This document shows positions 8,305-16,743 of a DNA stretch of 41,859 nt, piece after piece. Both the position numbers and the translations under genes were made by a program. Each line of letters starts with the position of its first letter. The first letter of the stretch is position 1. Source of the DNA: Nonomuraea deserti (GTDB taxonomy: Bacteria > Actinomycetota > Actinomycetes > Streptosporangiales > Streptosporangiaceae); contig NZ_SMKO01000077.1 in the NCBI RefSeq assembly GCF_004348685.1, forward strand, positions 1 to 41,859, read 5' to 3'. Below the pieces are notes generated by a model, which was not told the origin of the DNA, did no database searches, and saw only the letters and a list, made by a program, of their open reading frames with translations.

Positions 8305-11300
8305 TTGCACCACCGGCACCTCAGGCTCCCGGCGCTCTTAGCCGGCGCCGCACTCGTCCTCGCCCTCGGCGCGAGCCCCGGCCACGCCACCCCTCCCGGC
8401 CAGACCACCACCGCGGGCCCCGCCACGGCCGTCCAGGTCGCCGCCGAAGCCGGCGCGCCCGTGACCATCACGCTGATCACCGGCGACGTCGTCACGTACA
8501 CGCCGGTCAAGGACGGCATCCCCAAGATCTCCATCCAGGAGGCCCCGCGCCCCGACGGCACACCGGTCACCTTCGCGACCCTCCCGGGCAGGAACGGCGG
8601 CCGGCTGGTCCTGCCGTCCGACGCCGCGCCGCTGGTCTCGGCGGGAACCCTGGACGAGACGCTGTTCGACGTCGTCACGCTGGCCCGCGAAGGCCGTACC
8701 GACCGCATCCCGCTGCTGGTCACCTACCGGGGCGAGCCCGCCGCGTCCGCGCTGTCCGCGACCGCGGGCACCCTGGCCGGCGCCGCGGACGTGCGCCCGC
8801 TGCCCAGCATCGACGGCGCCGCGCTCACCGTGCAGCCGGCCGACGCGGGCCGGTTCTGGAACGGTTTCCTCGGCGAGCGGCCCGCGCTCGAGAGGACGGC
8901 GGGCGGCATCGCCAAGATCTGGCTGGACCGGCAGGTCACGGCGTCGCTCGACAAGAGCGTGCCGCTCATCGGCGCGCCCGCCGGCTGGGAGAAGGGCTAC
9001 GACGGCACCGGGACCAAGGTCGCCGTGCTCGACACGGGCATCGACGCCGAGCACCCCGACGTCGCCGGGAAGATCGCCGCCAGCGAGAACTTCTCCACGT
9101 CCCCGAACATCACCGACAAGAAGGGCCACGGCACCCACGTCGCCTCCACCATCGCGGGCTCCGGCAGCGCCTCGGGAGGGACGTACAAGGGCGTCGCGCC
9201 CGGCGCCTCCCTGCTGATCGGCAAGGTGCTCGGCGACGACGGCAGGGGCGACTGGTCGTGGGCCATCGCCGGCATGGAATGGGCCGCCGAGCAGGGCGCC
9301 GACGTGGTCAACATGAGCCTGGGCAGCTGCTGCGGCGACGGCACCGACCCGATGAGCCAGGCCGTCAACGAGCTCACCAAGGCGCACGGCACGCTGTTCG
9401 TCGCCGCCGCCGGCAACGCCGGGCAGACGCTCACGGTGGACATCCCCGCCGCCGCGGACGAGGCCGTCGCCGTCGGCTCGGTGGACAAGGACACCGGCAC
9501 GTCGCTGAGCGGCTTCTCCAGCAAGGGACCCCGGTTGTACGACGCGGCCGTCAAGCCGAACATCGTCGCCCCCGGCGACGGCATCGTGGCCGCCCTCTCC
9601 TCCGCCTCGTCCGGCGAACCGTACCCGGGCAACGAGCGTTACACCGCCGGCTCCGGCACCTCCATGGCCACCCCGCACGTGGCCGGCGCCGCGGCGATCC
9701 TGGCCCAGCAGCACCCCGGCTGGGACGCCGACGAGCTGCGCGACGCGCTGACCTCCACCGCCGCGCGCGACGGCGGCCACAACTGGTTCGAGCAGGGCAG
9801 CGGCCGGGTCGACGTGGCCCGCGCGGTCACCCAGCAGGTGTTCGCGACGTGGGCCGTCGACTTCCGCGTGCTCGACGGCGAGCCCGCGACGCGGCAGGTC
9901 ACGTACCGCAACACCGGGAGCGAGGACGTCACCCTGGCCGTCGCGCCCGCGACCCGCGGCTGGAGCGGCAGGCCCGCGCCCGAAGGGGCGGTGAGCCTCA
10001 GCGCCGGGAGCGTCACCGTGCCCGCGAACGGCTCCGCCACCGTCGACGTCACCGTCGATCCCGCCAAGGGGGAGATCGGCGCGTACGGCGGCTGGATCAC
10101 CGCGAGCGGCGGCGGCGCCGAACTGGTCACGCCGTTCAGCTACTACACCGGCCCGCCCACCCACCAGCTGACCGTCTCGCTGATCAACTCCTACGGCATC
10201 AAGGAGTTCGGCAGCGGCCGCGAGGGCACCGAGCCGCTCGTCTACTACATCCCGATGAAACGCGAGGTCAGCCCCGAGGACCCGTTCTACCCGGCCGGTT
10301 ACTACACCGCCCGCACCGACGCCCGGGGCAACAGGCAGGTGCCGCTGCCCGCGGGTGACTACGAGGTGGTCACCGTGATCCACGACGCGACGACCGCCAA
10401 CCGTACCAGCATGGTCATCGGGACCGTCACGCTCGACGGCGACAGGACGGTCACTCTGGACGCCCGCGACACCACGCCGATCAAGCCGGTCACCGGGGAG
10501 AGGACGGAAGGCGACGGAAGGGTCTGGTACGTCCGCACGTTCACCGACCGCAACAACCCCGTTGCCGTGTACGCGGGCACCGGCCCCGGCCAGGACCTCT
10601 ACGTCACGCCCGTCGGCAAGGTCCAGGCCGGCGAGCTGCGGCTCTCCCACGGTTGGCGGCTCGACCCCGCCGCGCTGACCTCCGCGACCGCGGGCCGGCT
10701 CCGGCTCGACCCCGTCTACGACGTCGCCGACATGCACGCCGCCCTGACCGAGGACCGCACCCTCCCCGTCGTGTCCGTGGGACAGGGCAGGGAGGCGGAC
10801 TTCCAGGGCGTCGACGTGGCGGGCAAGCTGGTCCTGGCCGGGGTGCCGGTCGGGGACGGCGACGCGTCGTACCGCGGCGCGGTCGGCGCGATGGACCAGG
10901 CCGCCAGGCTCGCCGCCGCGCGCGGCGCCGCCGGCTTCGCCGGCTACCTCGACGTCGACGGAGGCAGGGCCAGGGCGCCCTACTCCACCGGGCAGTTCCT
11001 GGGGCTGGGGCTGAGCGCCGAACAGGGCCGCGCGCTGCGCGCCGCCTTGGACGCGCGGCCCGTCTCCATGCGCCTGGAGCCGGACGACGGGGGACCGGTG
11101 TACCGCCTGCGCTACGACGAGCGCGGCCGGATCCCCGGCAGGGCCCCCAAGGTGGACACGCGGGACCTCGTGCGGATCGACGCCCAGTATCACGCCGACC
11201 AGCCGGGCACCTCCGGCCGGGAGTTCGGGTCGTCCACCACGGGCGAGGAACCTGGCGAGATCACGTACGGGCAGCCTCTCACCATGCCGCTGGCCCGCAC

Positions 11301-12144
11301 CGAGTACTTCGGCCCGGTCGACGACAAGGTCACCTGGAGCCGCGAGATCACCAACCAGAGCCTGCGCCTGCACTCCAGCGACCGCTTCACCCGGCACGAC
11401 CGCCGGCAGAGCGAGCACTGGTTCAAGGCGCCCCTGGCGCCGGGCGCCGCCGAGCAGCCCAAGGGCTACCCGGCCGGCGTGCCGTGCGTGATGTGCCGCG
11501 ACGGCGACCGGTTCGTGCCGCTCGACCGGTGGTCGGACTCCGACCCGCGCCACCTCACCAACCTGAGCACGGCCGAGGTCAAGTCCGCGCCACGGTTGTT
11601 CGCGGGCGACCGGGAGATCCCGGTGCAGGGGCGCGCGCCCCGCTCCTTCACCGTCCCCGAGGGGAGCGCGGAGTACCGGCTGCAGAGCGTCGACACCACC
11701 AAGCGAACACTGTCGCCGGAGGTGACCACCGAGTGGTCGTTCGCCTCCTCGCCGCCGTCCGGCACGCCTGACGGGCCGACCTGCTCGTACGGGCCGTCGT
11801 GCGCCGTCCAGCCGGCGATCCTGCTCAGCTACGACCTCCCGCTCGACCTGCTGAACCGGGCGCGGGCCGGCCTGCCGTTCACGTTCGAGATCGGGGCCGG
11901 CCCGCACGGATCGCTCCCGGAGCAGCACGCGGTCAAGCGGCTCAAGGCCGAGTACTCGGTCGACGACGGCGCCACCTGGCTGCCGGCGCTCACCGGGAAA
12001 CGGGGCCAGGACCGCTACCAGGCGCTGGTGGTGCATCCGCCGCTCCGCGCCACCAGCGGGTACGTCTCCCTGCGGGTCACCGCGTCGAACAAGACGGGAG
12101 CCACGGTCACGCAGACCATCGAGCGGGCGTACGCGCTGAAGTGA
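8305..12144 (+). CDS. Large secreted subtilisin-like (S8) serine protease
   Basis: About 1279 residues. A signal peptide (LHHRHLRLPALLAGAALVLALGASPGHA) is followed by a propeptide and an S8 catalytic domain. The triad is Asp243 (VAVLDTGID), His275 (GHGTHVAS) and Ser453 (GTSMATPHVAG), with the oxyanion Asn in AAGNAG. After about residue 500 come beta-sandwich domains and a protease-associated-like insert (AARLAAARGAAGFAGYL, near residue 880), then a C-terminal beta region. This architecture is typical of very large actinomycete extracellular proteases. The TTG at 8305 is preferred: AGGAGAG precedes it and it begins the signal peptide directly. An ATG at 8227 would place the operator inside the coding region. 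A CebR-like site suggests expression tied to plant-polymer sugars. Confidence 0.9.
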   Translation: MHHRHLRLPALLAGAALVLALGASPGHATPPGQTTTAGPATAVQVAAEAGAPVTITLITGDVVTYTPVKDGIPKISIQEAPRPDGTPVTFATLPGRNGGRLVLPSDAAPLVSAGTLDETLFDVVTLAREGRTDRIPLLVTYRGEPAASALSATAGTLAGAADVRPLPSIDGAALTVQPADAGRFWNGFLGERPALERTAGGIAKIWLDRQVTASLDKSVPLIGAPAGWEKGYDGTGTKVAVLDTGIDAEHPDVAGKIAASENFSTSPNITDKKGHGTHVASTIAGSGSASGGTYKGVAPGASLLIGKVLGDDGRGDWSWAIAGMEWAAEQGADVVNMSLGSCCGDGTDPMSQAVNELTKAHGTLFVAAAGNAGQTLTVDIPAAADEAVAVGSVDKDTGTSLSGFSSKGPRLYDAAVKPNIVAPGDGIVAALSSASSGEPYPGNERYTAGSGTSMATPHVAGAAAILAQQHPGWDADELRDALTSTAARDGGHNWFEQGSGRVDVARAVTQQVFATWAVDFRVLDGEPATRQVTYRNTGSEDVTLAVAPATRGWSGRPAPEGAVSLSAGSVTVPANGSATVDVTVDPAKGEIGAYGGWITASGGGAELVTPFSYYTGPPTHQLTVSLINSYGIKEFGSGREGTEPLVYYIPMKREVSPEDPFYPAGYYTARTDARGNRQVPLPAGDYEVVTVIHDATTANRTSMVIGTVTLDGDRTVTLDARDTTPIKPVTGERTEGDGRVWYVRTFTDRNNPVAVYAGTGPGQDLYVTPVGKVQAGELRLSHGWRLDPAALTSATAGRLRLDPVYDVADMHAALTEDRTLPVVSVGQGREADFQGVDVAGKLVLAGVPVGDGDASYRGAVGAMDQAARLAAARGAAGFAGYLDVDGGRARAPYSTGQFLGLGLSAEQGRALRAALDARPVSMRLEPDDGGPVYRLRYDERGRIPGRAPKVDTRDLVRIDAQYHADQPGTSGREFGSSTTGEEPGEITYGQPLTMPLARTEYFGPVDDKVTWSREITNQSLRLHSSDRFTRHDRRQSEHWFKAPLAPGAAEQPKGYPAGVPCVMCRDGDRFVPLDRWSDSDPRHLTNLSTAEVKSAPRLFAGDREIPVQGRAPRSFTVPEGSAEYRLQSVDTTKRTLSPEVTTEWSFASSPPSGTPDGPTCSYGPSCAVQPAILLSYDLPLDLLNRARAGLPFTFEIGAGPHGSLPEQHAVKRLKAEYSVDDGATWLPALTGKRGQDRYQALVVHPPLRATSGYVSLRVTASNKTGATVTQTIERAYALK

Positions 12145-12150
12145 GCCGCG

Positions 12151-12191
12151 CGGCCGGCGCCTCCCGGGATTACCGTGGGCGGCGCCGGCCG
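12151..12191 (+). terminator. Terminator hairpin after the S8 protease
   Basis: CGGCCGGCGCC (12151-12161) and GGCGCCGGCCG (12181-12191) form a perfect 11-base stem with a 19-base loop, six bases after the protease stop. Confidence 0.65.
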
Positions 12192-12273
12192 GTGGGCGGA
12201 GCGTCGGACGCGGGAGCGGCGCCGGGCACGCGATGATGGTTCGCAGACGTCGGATGTCGAACGGGAGCCATAT

Positions 12274-13143
12274 ATGCGAATCGGTGTCGTCTTTCCGCAG
12301 AACGAGATCGGCGCGGACGTGGGCGCGGTGCGCGCCTACGGGCAGGCGGCCGAGGAGCTCGGATTCCGGCACGTGATGGCCTTCGATCACGTGGTCGGCG
12401 CCGACCCGGCGGTCCACCAGGGCTGGGAAGGACCCTACGACGTGCGGAGCACGTTCCACGAGCCCATGGTCCTGTTCGGTTACCTGGCCGCGCTGACCAC
12501 GCTGGAACTGGTCACCGGCATCGTCATCCTGCCGCAGCGCCAGACGGTCCTGGCGGCCAAGCAGGCGGCGGAGGTCGACCTGCTCACCGGCGGCCGCTTC
12601 CGGCTGGGCGTGGGGCTGGGCTGGAACCAGGTCGAGTACGAAGCCCTCGGCCAGGACTTCACCACCCGGGGCAGGCGCATGGAGGAGCAGGTCGTGCTGA
12701 TGCGCCGGTTGTGGACCGAGGAGTCGGTCACGTTCGAGGGTGACTTCGACCGGGTGACCGGAGCGGGCCTCGCGCCGCTGCCGGTGACCAGGCCGATCCC
12801 CGTCTGGTTCGGCGCGCAGTCGCCGCCGGCCTACCGCCGCGCCGGCCGGCTGGCCGACGGGTGGTTCCCGCAGATGTCTCCCGGCCCTGAGCTGGACGAG
12901 GCGAGGGCCGTCGTCGAGGAGGCCGCCTCGCAGGCCGGACGTGACCCCTCCGGCATCGGCATGGAGGGGCGGGTCAGCTGGAAGGGCGACGCCGACGAAC
13001 TGGGCGCGCTGGCCGCCCGGTGGCGGGAGGCCGGCGCCACGCATCTGGCCGTCAACACCATGAAAGCGGGACTGAGGTCCGTCGACGAGCACATCGGCGC
13101 CCTGGCGACCGCGTCCGTCACGCTCGGACTGCGCGAGAGTTGA
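12274..13143 (+). CDS. LLM-class F420-dependent oxidoreductase
   Basis: 289 residues with a luciferase-like TIM barrel: MRIGVVFPQNEIGADVGAVRAYGQAAEELGF at the N-terminus, AAKQAAEVDLLTGGRFRLGVGLGWNQVEYEALG in the middle, and the late PIPVWFGAQSPPAYRRAGRLADGWFP strand. This is close to the Rv2161c-type group (TIGR03619). Such enzymes use reduced F420 or FMN; the substrate cannot be predicted. The ATG at 12274 has GGGAG upstream. It stands alone, convergent with another LLM gene. Confidence 0.85.
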   Translation: MRIGVVFPQNEIGADVGAVRAYGQAAEELGFRHVMAFDHVVGADPAVHQGWEGPYDVRSTFHEPMVLFGYLAALTTLELVTGIVILPQRQTVLAAKQAAEVDLLTGGRFRLGVGLGWNQVEYEALGQDFTTRGRRMEEQVVLMRRLWTEESVTFEGDFDRVTGAGLAPLPVTRPIPVWFGAQSPPAYRRAGRLADGWFPQMSPGPELDEARAVVEEAASQAGRDPSGIGMEGRVSWKGDADELGALAARWREAGATHLAVNTMKAGLRSVDEHIGALATASVTLGLRES

Positions 13144-13178
13144 GCCGGGCCGGGCACGCGGTGCCCGGGGCCGCGTGC

Positions 13179-13360
13179 CGGGCGGGCCCGGTCGGGACAA
13201 GCCGCCCCCGGGCCGAGCGTGGGGCGGGTCCGGTAGGGGCGAGCCGCCCCCGGGCCGAGCGTGGGGCGGGTCCGGTAGGGGCGAGCCGCTCCCGGGCCGA
13301 GCGTGGGGCGGGTCCGGTAGGGGCGAGCCGCTCCCGGGCCGCGCGAGTGGCGGGTCCGGG
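13179..13360. repeat. 42-bp tandem repeat between convergent LLM oxidoreductase genes
   Basis: About four copies of a 42-base unit. The GGGGCGGGTCCGGTAG part begins at 13221, 13263 and 13305, with a degenerate copy on each side. The central copies are nearly identical, differing by C/T in GCCGCCCCC versus GCCGCTCCC. It fills the gap between two tail-to-tail genes. Because 42 is a multiple of three, open frames run through it on both strands, but none has a believable start or composition. Confidence 0.85.
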
Positions 13361-13390
13361 AACAGGGTGGGCGGACGGCGCCGGACCGGG

Positions 13391-14308
13391 TCAGATCGAG
13401 GCGAGGCCGGCGCCGACCAGGACGCGCAGGTGCTCCAGCAGGTCGTCGGGCGTGGCGGCGAGCGGCTGGACGCAGACGTGGTCGGCGCCGGCGTCGAGGT
13501 GGTCGCGCACCCTCTCGATGATCTTCTCCGGGTCGCCCCAGGCCACGATGGCGTCGACCAGCGCGTCGCTGCCGCCACCGGCGACGTCGTCCTCACTCCA
13601 GCCCAGGTCGAGCAGGTTGTTCACGTAGTTCGGCAGGCTGAGGTAGAGCGACATGAAACGGCGGGCGGTCTGCCGCGCCCGTGCCGGATCGGTGTCGAGC
13701 ACGACCGTCTGCTCCGGCGCCAGCACGGGATCGGGACCGAGGACGGCGCGGGCGCGGCTGGTGTGCTCCACGGGGACGAAATAGGGGTGCGCCCCCTGCG
13801 TACGCTGGGCGGACAGCTCCAGCATCCGGGGCCGGAGCGCCGCCAGCAGTCGCGGCGCCGGCGCGGGCAGCGGGCCGCCATATTTCGTCGCGTCCATGGC
13901 GTCGAGGTAGTCGCGCATCGCCGACACCGGCCTGCTGTAGTCATGGCCGCGCATCTCCACGGCGGGCGCGTGGCTCACGCCCAGGCCGAGCACGAACCGC
14001 CCGCCGTACGCCTCGGCGAGCGCGTTCGCGCCGTTCGCGGCGGCGGTGGCGTCGCGGGCCCAGATGCTGGCGATCCCGGTGGCGATCATCATGCTCTGGG
14101 TCGCGTCGAGCAGCAGCGCCGCGTGGACCAGCGACTCCTTGCCCGCCGGGGTCTCACCGAACCACAACGTCCCGAATCCCAGGCTCTCGATCTCGCCCGC
14201 CGCGTCCCGCTCGACCGCGGCGTACTCCCCGGTCAGCGTGGCGTTCCAGACGCCCACCCGCCCCATGCGCCGCTTCAGCGCCGCCACGTCGATGCTCGCC
14301 TCCGGCAT
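13391..14308 (-). CDS. LLM-class F420-dependent oxidoreductase (TIGR03620-like)
   Basis: 305 residues with a luciferase-like barrel: RMGRVGVWNATLTGE, ESLGFGTLWFGE, LAEAYGGRFVLGLGVSHAP, MRDYLDAMD and the late DHVCVQPLAATPDDLLEHLRVL. The N-terminal GVWN and LGLGVSHAP segments match the F420-binding MSMEG_4141-type group. The start is placed at the ATG at 14308, with GAGGTGG upstream. An earlier in-frame ATG (14365) adds a tail without family resemblance. The substrate is unknown. It lies head-to-tail behind a membrane-protein gene and converges with the other LLM gene. Confidence 0.83.
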   Translation of the reverse strand: MPEASIDVAALKRRMGRVGVWNATLTGEYAAVERDAAGEIESLGFGTLWFGETPAGKESLVHAALLLDATQSMMIATGIASIWARDATAAANGANALAEAYGGRFVLGLGVSHAPAVEMRGHDYSRPVSAMRDYLDAMDATKYGGPLPAPAPRLLAALRPRMLELSAQRTQGAHPYFVPVEHTSRARAVLGPDPVLAPEQTVVLDTDPARARQTARRFMSLYLSLPNYVNNLLDLGWSEDDVAGGGSDALVDAIVAWGDPEKIIERVRDHLDAGADHVCVQPLAATPDDLLEHLRVLVGAGLASI

Positions 14309-14389
14309 CGCAGTCACCACCTCGGTCGTCACCTGCCACTCAGGCCACCACGATATGTGGCGCAACGTCGGCGTAGCGCAAGGCCCGCT

Positions 14390-15457
14390 TCATGACTTGC
14401 CGTCGTCTTTGTCACACGCCCCCACCGCTTCGGGCCCGCGTCGTCCTGGGCCCGCGTCGCCTCCGCTGTCTCCACCGCCGCTGCTGCTGTCTCCGCCGCT
14501 GAAGTCGCCTCCGCCGTGGCCGCCGCCCGAGTGCGAGCCGGCGCGGTCGGAGCCGAAGAGGTTGCCGAAGTCGAAGAAGCCGCCACCGCACGACCCTCCG
14601 CCGGAGCCGACGGCGGTGTCGTGCAGCGGGATGGCCGTCCTGCCGTACGATCCGCAGTGCCCTGGAGCGCAGCACGCGGCGCGCGAGCGGGTCCTGGCCC
14701 GGGTGTCGCGGCGCAGCGTGTCGGCGAGCCGCCGGTCGGGCAGCTTCGTCAACCCGTGCAACGCCACCCCGCTGATGTCGTCGGAGCTCTGCCACTTGCC
14801 GTCCGCGAGGCCCCGGACGTCCGCCCGCTCCAGCGCCGCCCGTCCGGCCTTGGTGAGCGGGTCGGCGAGCCGGCGGCGGAGCAGGTAGGAGCAGACGAGC
14901 CCGGCCACGGCGGCCACGGCAGCGATCACGACCGCGCCCCCGGGACCGTGCAGGGCCGCTCCCACGGCGGCCGCGAGCACCGCCAGCGCGGCGAGGACGA
15001 CCAGCAGGCCGGTACGGCGCCGCGCCCGCACCCTGTCGGCCGGCGGCATCAGGTAGCCCCGACGCGACAGGGGCGTGGACAACCATCGCATCGCTTCCGC
15101 GTCGCCGACGCCGTGGCGTACCTCGGCCGCGGTGGATCCGCCCACGCCGGCCTTGACCTGCCCGTAGACCGCTCGCTCGATGCGGACCCGCTTGTTCGGC
15201 CGGAACCCCTGCACCGGCGTGACGACCCCCTCGCTGGACACCCGCACCCCACCCTGGGCGACCAGCGACACCAGCGCCGTATTGATCACCCGGCGCGGCC
15301 CGCCCGCGAGATAGGCCGCCTGGTAGAGGTCGAGTGGAGAACCTGTGGCGGCCGACGCCCGGGATCGGGCGGCGGACAGCGCCAGTTGCGTGCGCGTCGC
15401 GGCCAGGGCGATGAGTGCGACCAGCGAGATGGCGATCGCGTAGGAAACCCCGTCCAT
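14390..15457 (-). CDS. TIGR04222-type membrane protein with Gly/Ser-rich tail
   Basis: 355 residues. One N-terminal membrane segment (SYAIAISLVALIALAA) is followed by a soluble domain (LDLYQAAYLAGGPRRVINTALVSLVAQGGV) that matches the TIGR04222 actinobacterial domain. Two closely spaced membrane segments lie around residues 145-195. The C-terminus is cysteine-containing and glycine/serine-rich (SGGGSCGGGFFDFGNLFG). Members of this family have no known biochemical function; the Gly-Cys tail is typical of them. The ATG at 15457 has GGGAG six bases upstream. Confidence 0.8.
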   Translation of the reverse strand: MDGVSYAIAISLVALIALAATRTQLALSAARSRASAATGSPLDLYQAAYLAGGPRRVINTALVSLVAQGGVRVSSEGVVTPVQGFRPNKRVRIERAVYGQVKAGVGGSTAAEVRHGVGDAEAMRWLSTPLSRRGYLMPPADRVRARRRTGLLVVLAALAVLAAAVGAALHGPGGAVVIAAVAAVAGLVCSYLLRRRLADPLTKAGRAALERADVRGLADGKWQSSDDISGVALHGLTKLPDRRLADTLRRDTRARTRSRAACCAPGHCGSYGRTAIPLHDTAVGSGGGSCGGGFFDFGNLFGSDRAGSHSGGGHGGGDFSGGDSSSGGGDSGGDAGPGRRGPEAVGACDKDDGKS

Positions 15458-15550
15458 GTGTCTCCCTTTGAGCAGAGAAATGATGAAACGCAGGCGGCCC
15501 CCTGTGCTTGAAAGACGTTCCCCGCCGGGCCGGCGGTTCCCCGGCGGGTT

Positions 15551-15578
15551 GGCAGAATGAGCAGAAGGCAGAATGAGC
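15551..15578. repeat. 16-bp direct duplication
   Basis: GGCAGAATGAGC occurs at 15551-15562 and again at 15567-15578, in the upstream region of the TIGR04222 gene. Confidence 0.7.
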
Positions 15579-15644
15579 GGAGGTGCGGCGAGCGGGGCCC
15601 GCGACCGGTTGATCACCGTGCGGCCCGGCCGCGACCGTCTCGGC

Positions 15645-15671
15645 GTGCAACGCGTGCAACGCGTGCAACGC
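15645..15671. repeat. 9-bp unit repeated three times
   Basis: GTGCAACGC is repeated without a gap at 15645, 15654 and 15663. No coding explanation is seen. Confidence 0.8.
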
Positions 15672-15717
15672 TTGGCCCGCGGGCGGCCTACGGACGGCGC
15701 GCGGGCGGCGCGCCGGG

Positions 15718-15809
15718 GGCCCAGGGACGGTCCACGGACGGCCTATGGACGGCCTATGGACGGGCTATGGACGGGCTATGGACGGGCTATGGGCGGCGCG
15801 CGTCCATAG
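15718..15809. repeat. 11-bp tandem array ending in an inverted copy
   Basis: The core TATGG recurs at 15744, 15755, 15766, 15777 and 15788, exactly 11 bases apart, in units of the type GGGCTATGGAC. Two degenerate copies lie before them. GTCCATAG at 15802-15809 is the inverse complement of the unit, so a hairpin can form. The whole stretch 15458-15931 (474 bases) shows no convincing gene, only these repeats. Confidence 0.8.
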
Positions 15810-15931
15810 GGGGTTTCACCAGGAAATATCCTGATACGGCGGAGCCCGGGCGGGCAGGGACCTATGAGGGACCCATGCCTCTGCCGGACATGATGGCGCC
15901 ACCCGGAGAGGGCCGTCAGGGGGTGTTCGTG

Positions 15932-16510
15932 ATGCGCGACTCGGTGATGCGACAAGTGCGGAGATACCGGTTCGACCGCAATCCGCTGCGCCGCCGGTCC
16001 GACCGCCTGGAAAGTCTCGCGCTGCTGATCGCCGTGCTGCTGTTGCTGCTCAGCGTGTGGCCCGCGGTGGCGGCCGGGCGGCAGACGTACCAGAACGCGG
16101 CCGGCGCGGGCGCCGGCGGGCGGTTGCAGGTGGACGCGACGCTGCTGGCGGACGTGCCCGTCAGCCCGACGTCGTTCGGGTCGGTGCCCCGGGGCGGCCC
16201 GGCCGAGGCGCGGTGGACGATGCCCTCTGGGCAGGAGCACACCGGCCAGGTACGCGCGCCCGCCCTGGCCAAGGCGGGCACCAAGGTGCGGCTCTGGGTC
16301 GACGAGACCGGCCGGCCGACGCTCCCGCCCCCGACCGCGGTGGAGATCCACGTCACCGGCGTGGTGACGGGGATGCTCGTCATGCTGGCCGCGGTGGCGG
16401 CGGTGCTGACGGCGCTGGCGGGCTTCCGGTGGCTGGTGGACCGCGGCCGGTATCGCGCGTGGGAGGACGCCTGGTCGCTGGTCGACGAACGGCGGCGCCG
16501 CCGGTCATAG
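15932..16510 (+). CDS. Small two-helix membrane protein, Rv1733c-like
   Basis: 192 residues. The N-terminal RFDRNPLRRRSDRLESLALLIAVLLLLL is followed by a first membrane helix, an extracytoplasmic beta-rich loop of about 90 residues (RWTMPSGQEHTGQVRAPALAKAGTKVRLWVDETG) and a second helix (VTGMLVMLAAVAAVLTALAGF). The charged NPLRRxSDR leader before the first helix is typical of the actinobacterial Rv1733c-like family, whose function is unknown. The ATG at 15932 is supported by AGGGGG and by the family-like N-terminus; an ATG at 15875 with GAGGGA is a possible longer start. Confidence 0.72.
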   Translation: MRDSVMRQVRRYRFDRNPLRRRSDRLESLALLIAVLLLLLSVWPAVAAGRQTYQNAAGAGAGGRLQVDATLLADVPVSPTSFGSVPRGGPAEARWTMPSGQEHTGQVRAPALAKAGTKVRLWVDETGRPTLPPPTAVEIHVTGVVTGMLVMLAAVAAVLTALAGFRWLVDRGRYRAWEDAWSLVDERRRRRS

Positions 16511-16743
16511 GCGCATCCCCGCCGTCCGGAGTGGCATCGAGGGTCCGTCGCGGCTGATCCCGCGTGGTCGGTGCGCGTGGTGATATTTCCGGCTATGGCA
16601 GTCAGGTTCCGACACGCCCGGTAGCGCGCAACCCCCGTAACCGGCGCGGGTGTGGTTCGCACCCGGCAACATGCACGGAGGGTAGCAGTCGATGACTTAC
16701 AGTTTCCCCGTCATTTTCAGTCATCGCCTGTTCAGGGGGACAG

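Noticed and set aside
13179..13360. CRISPR array
   Set aside because: The 42-base units are contiguous with no variable spacers; a plain tandem repeat.
8338..13596. 1752-codon minus-strand open frame
   Set aside because: It runs antisense through the S8 protease, an LLM oxidoreductase and the 42-bp repeat; a GC-rich shadow frame without a domain.
15557..15931. N-terminal extension of the Rv1733c-like protein
   Set aside because: It would translate the tandem repeats; family-like sequence begins only at 15932.
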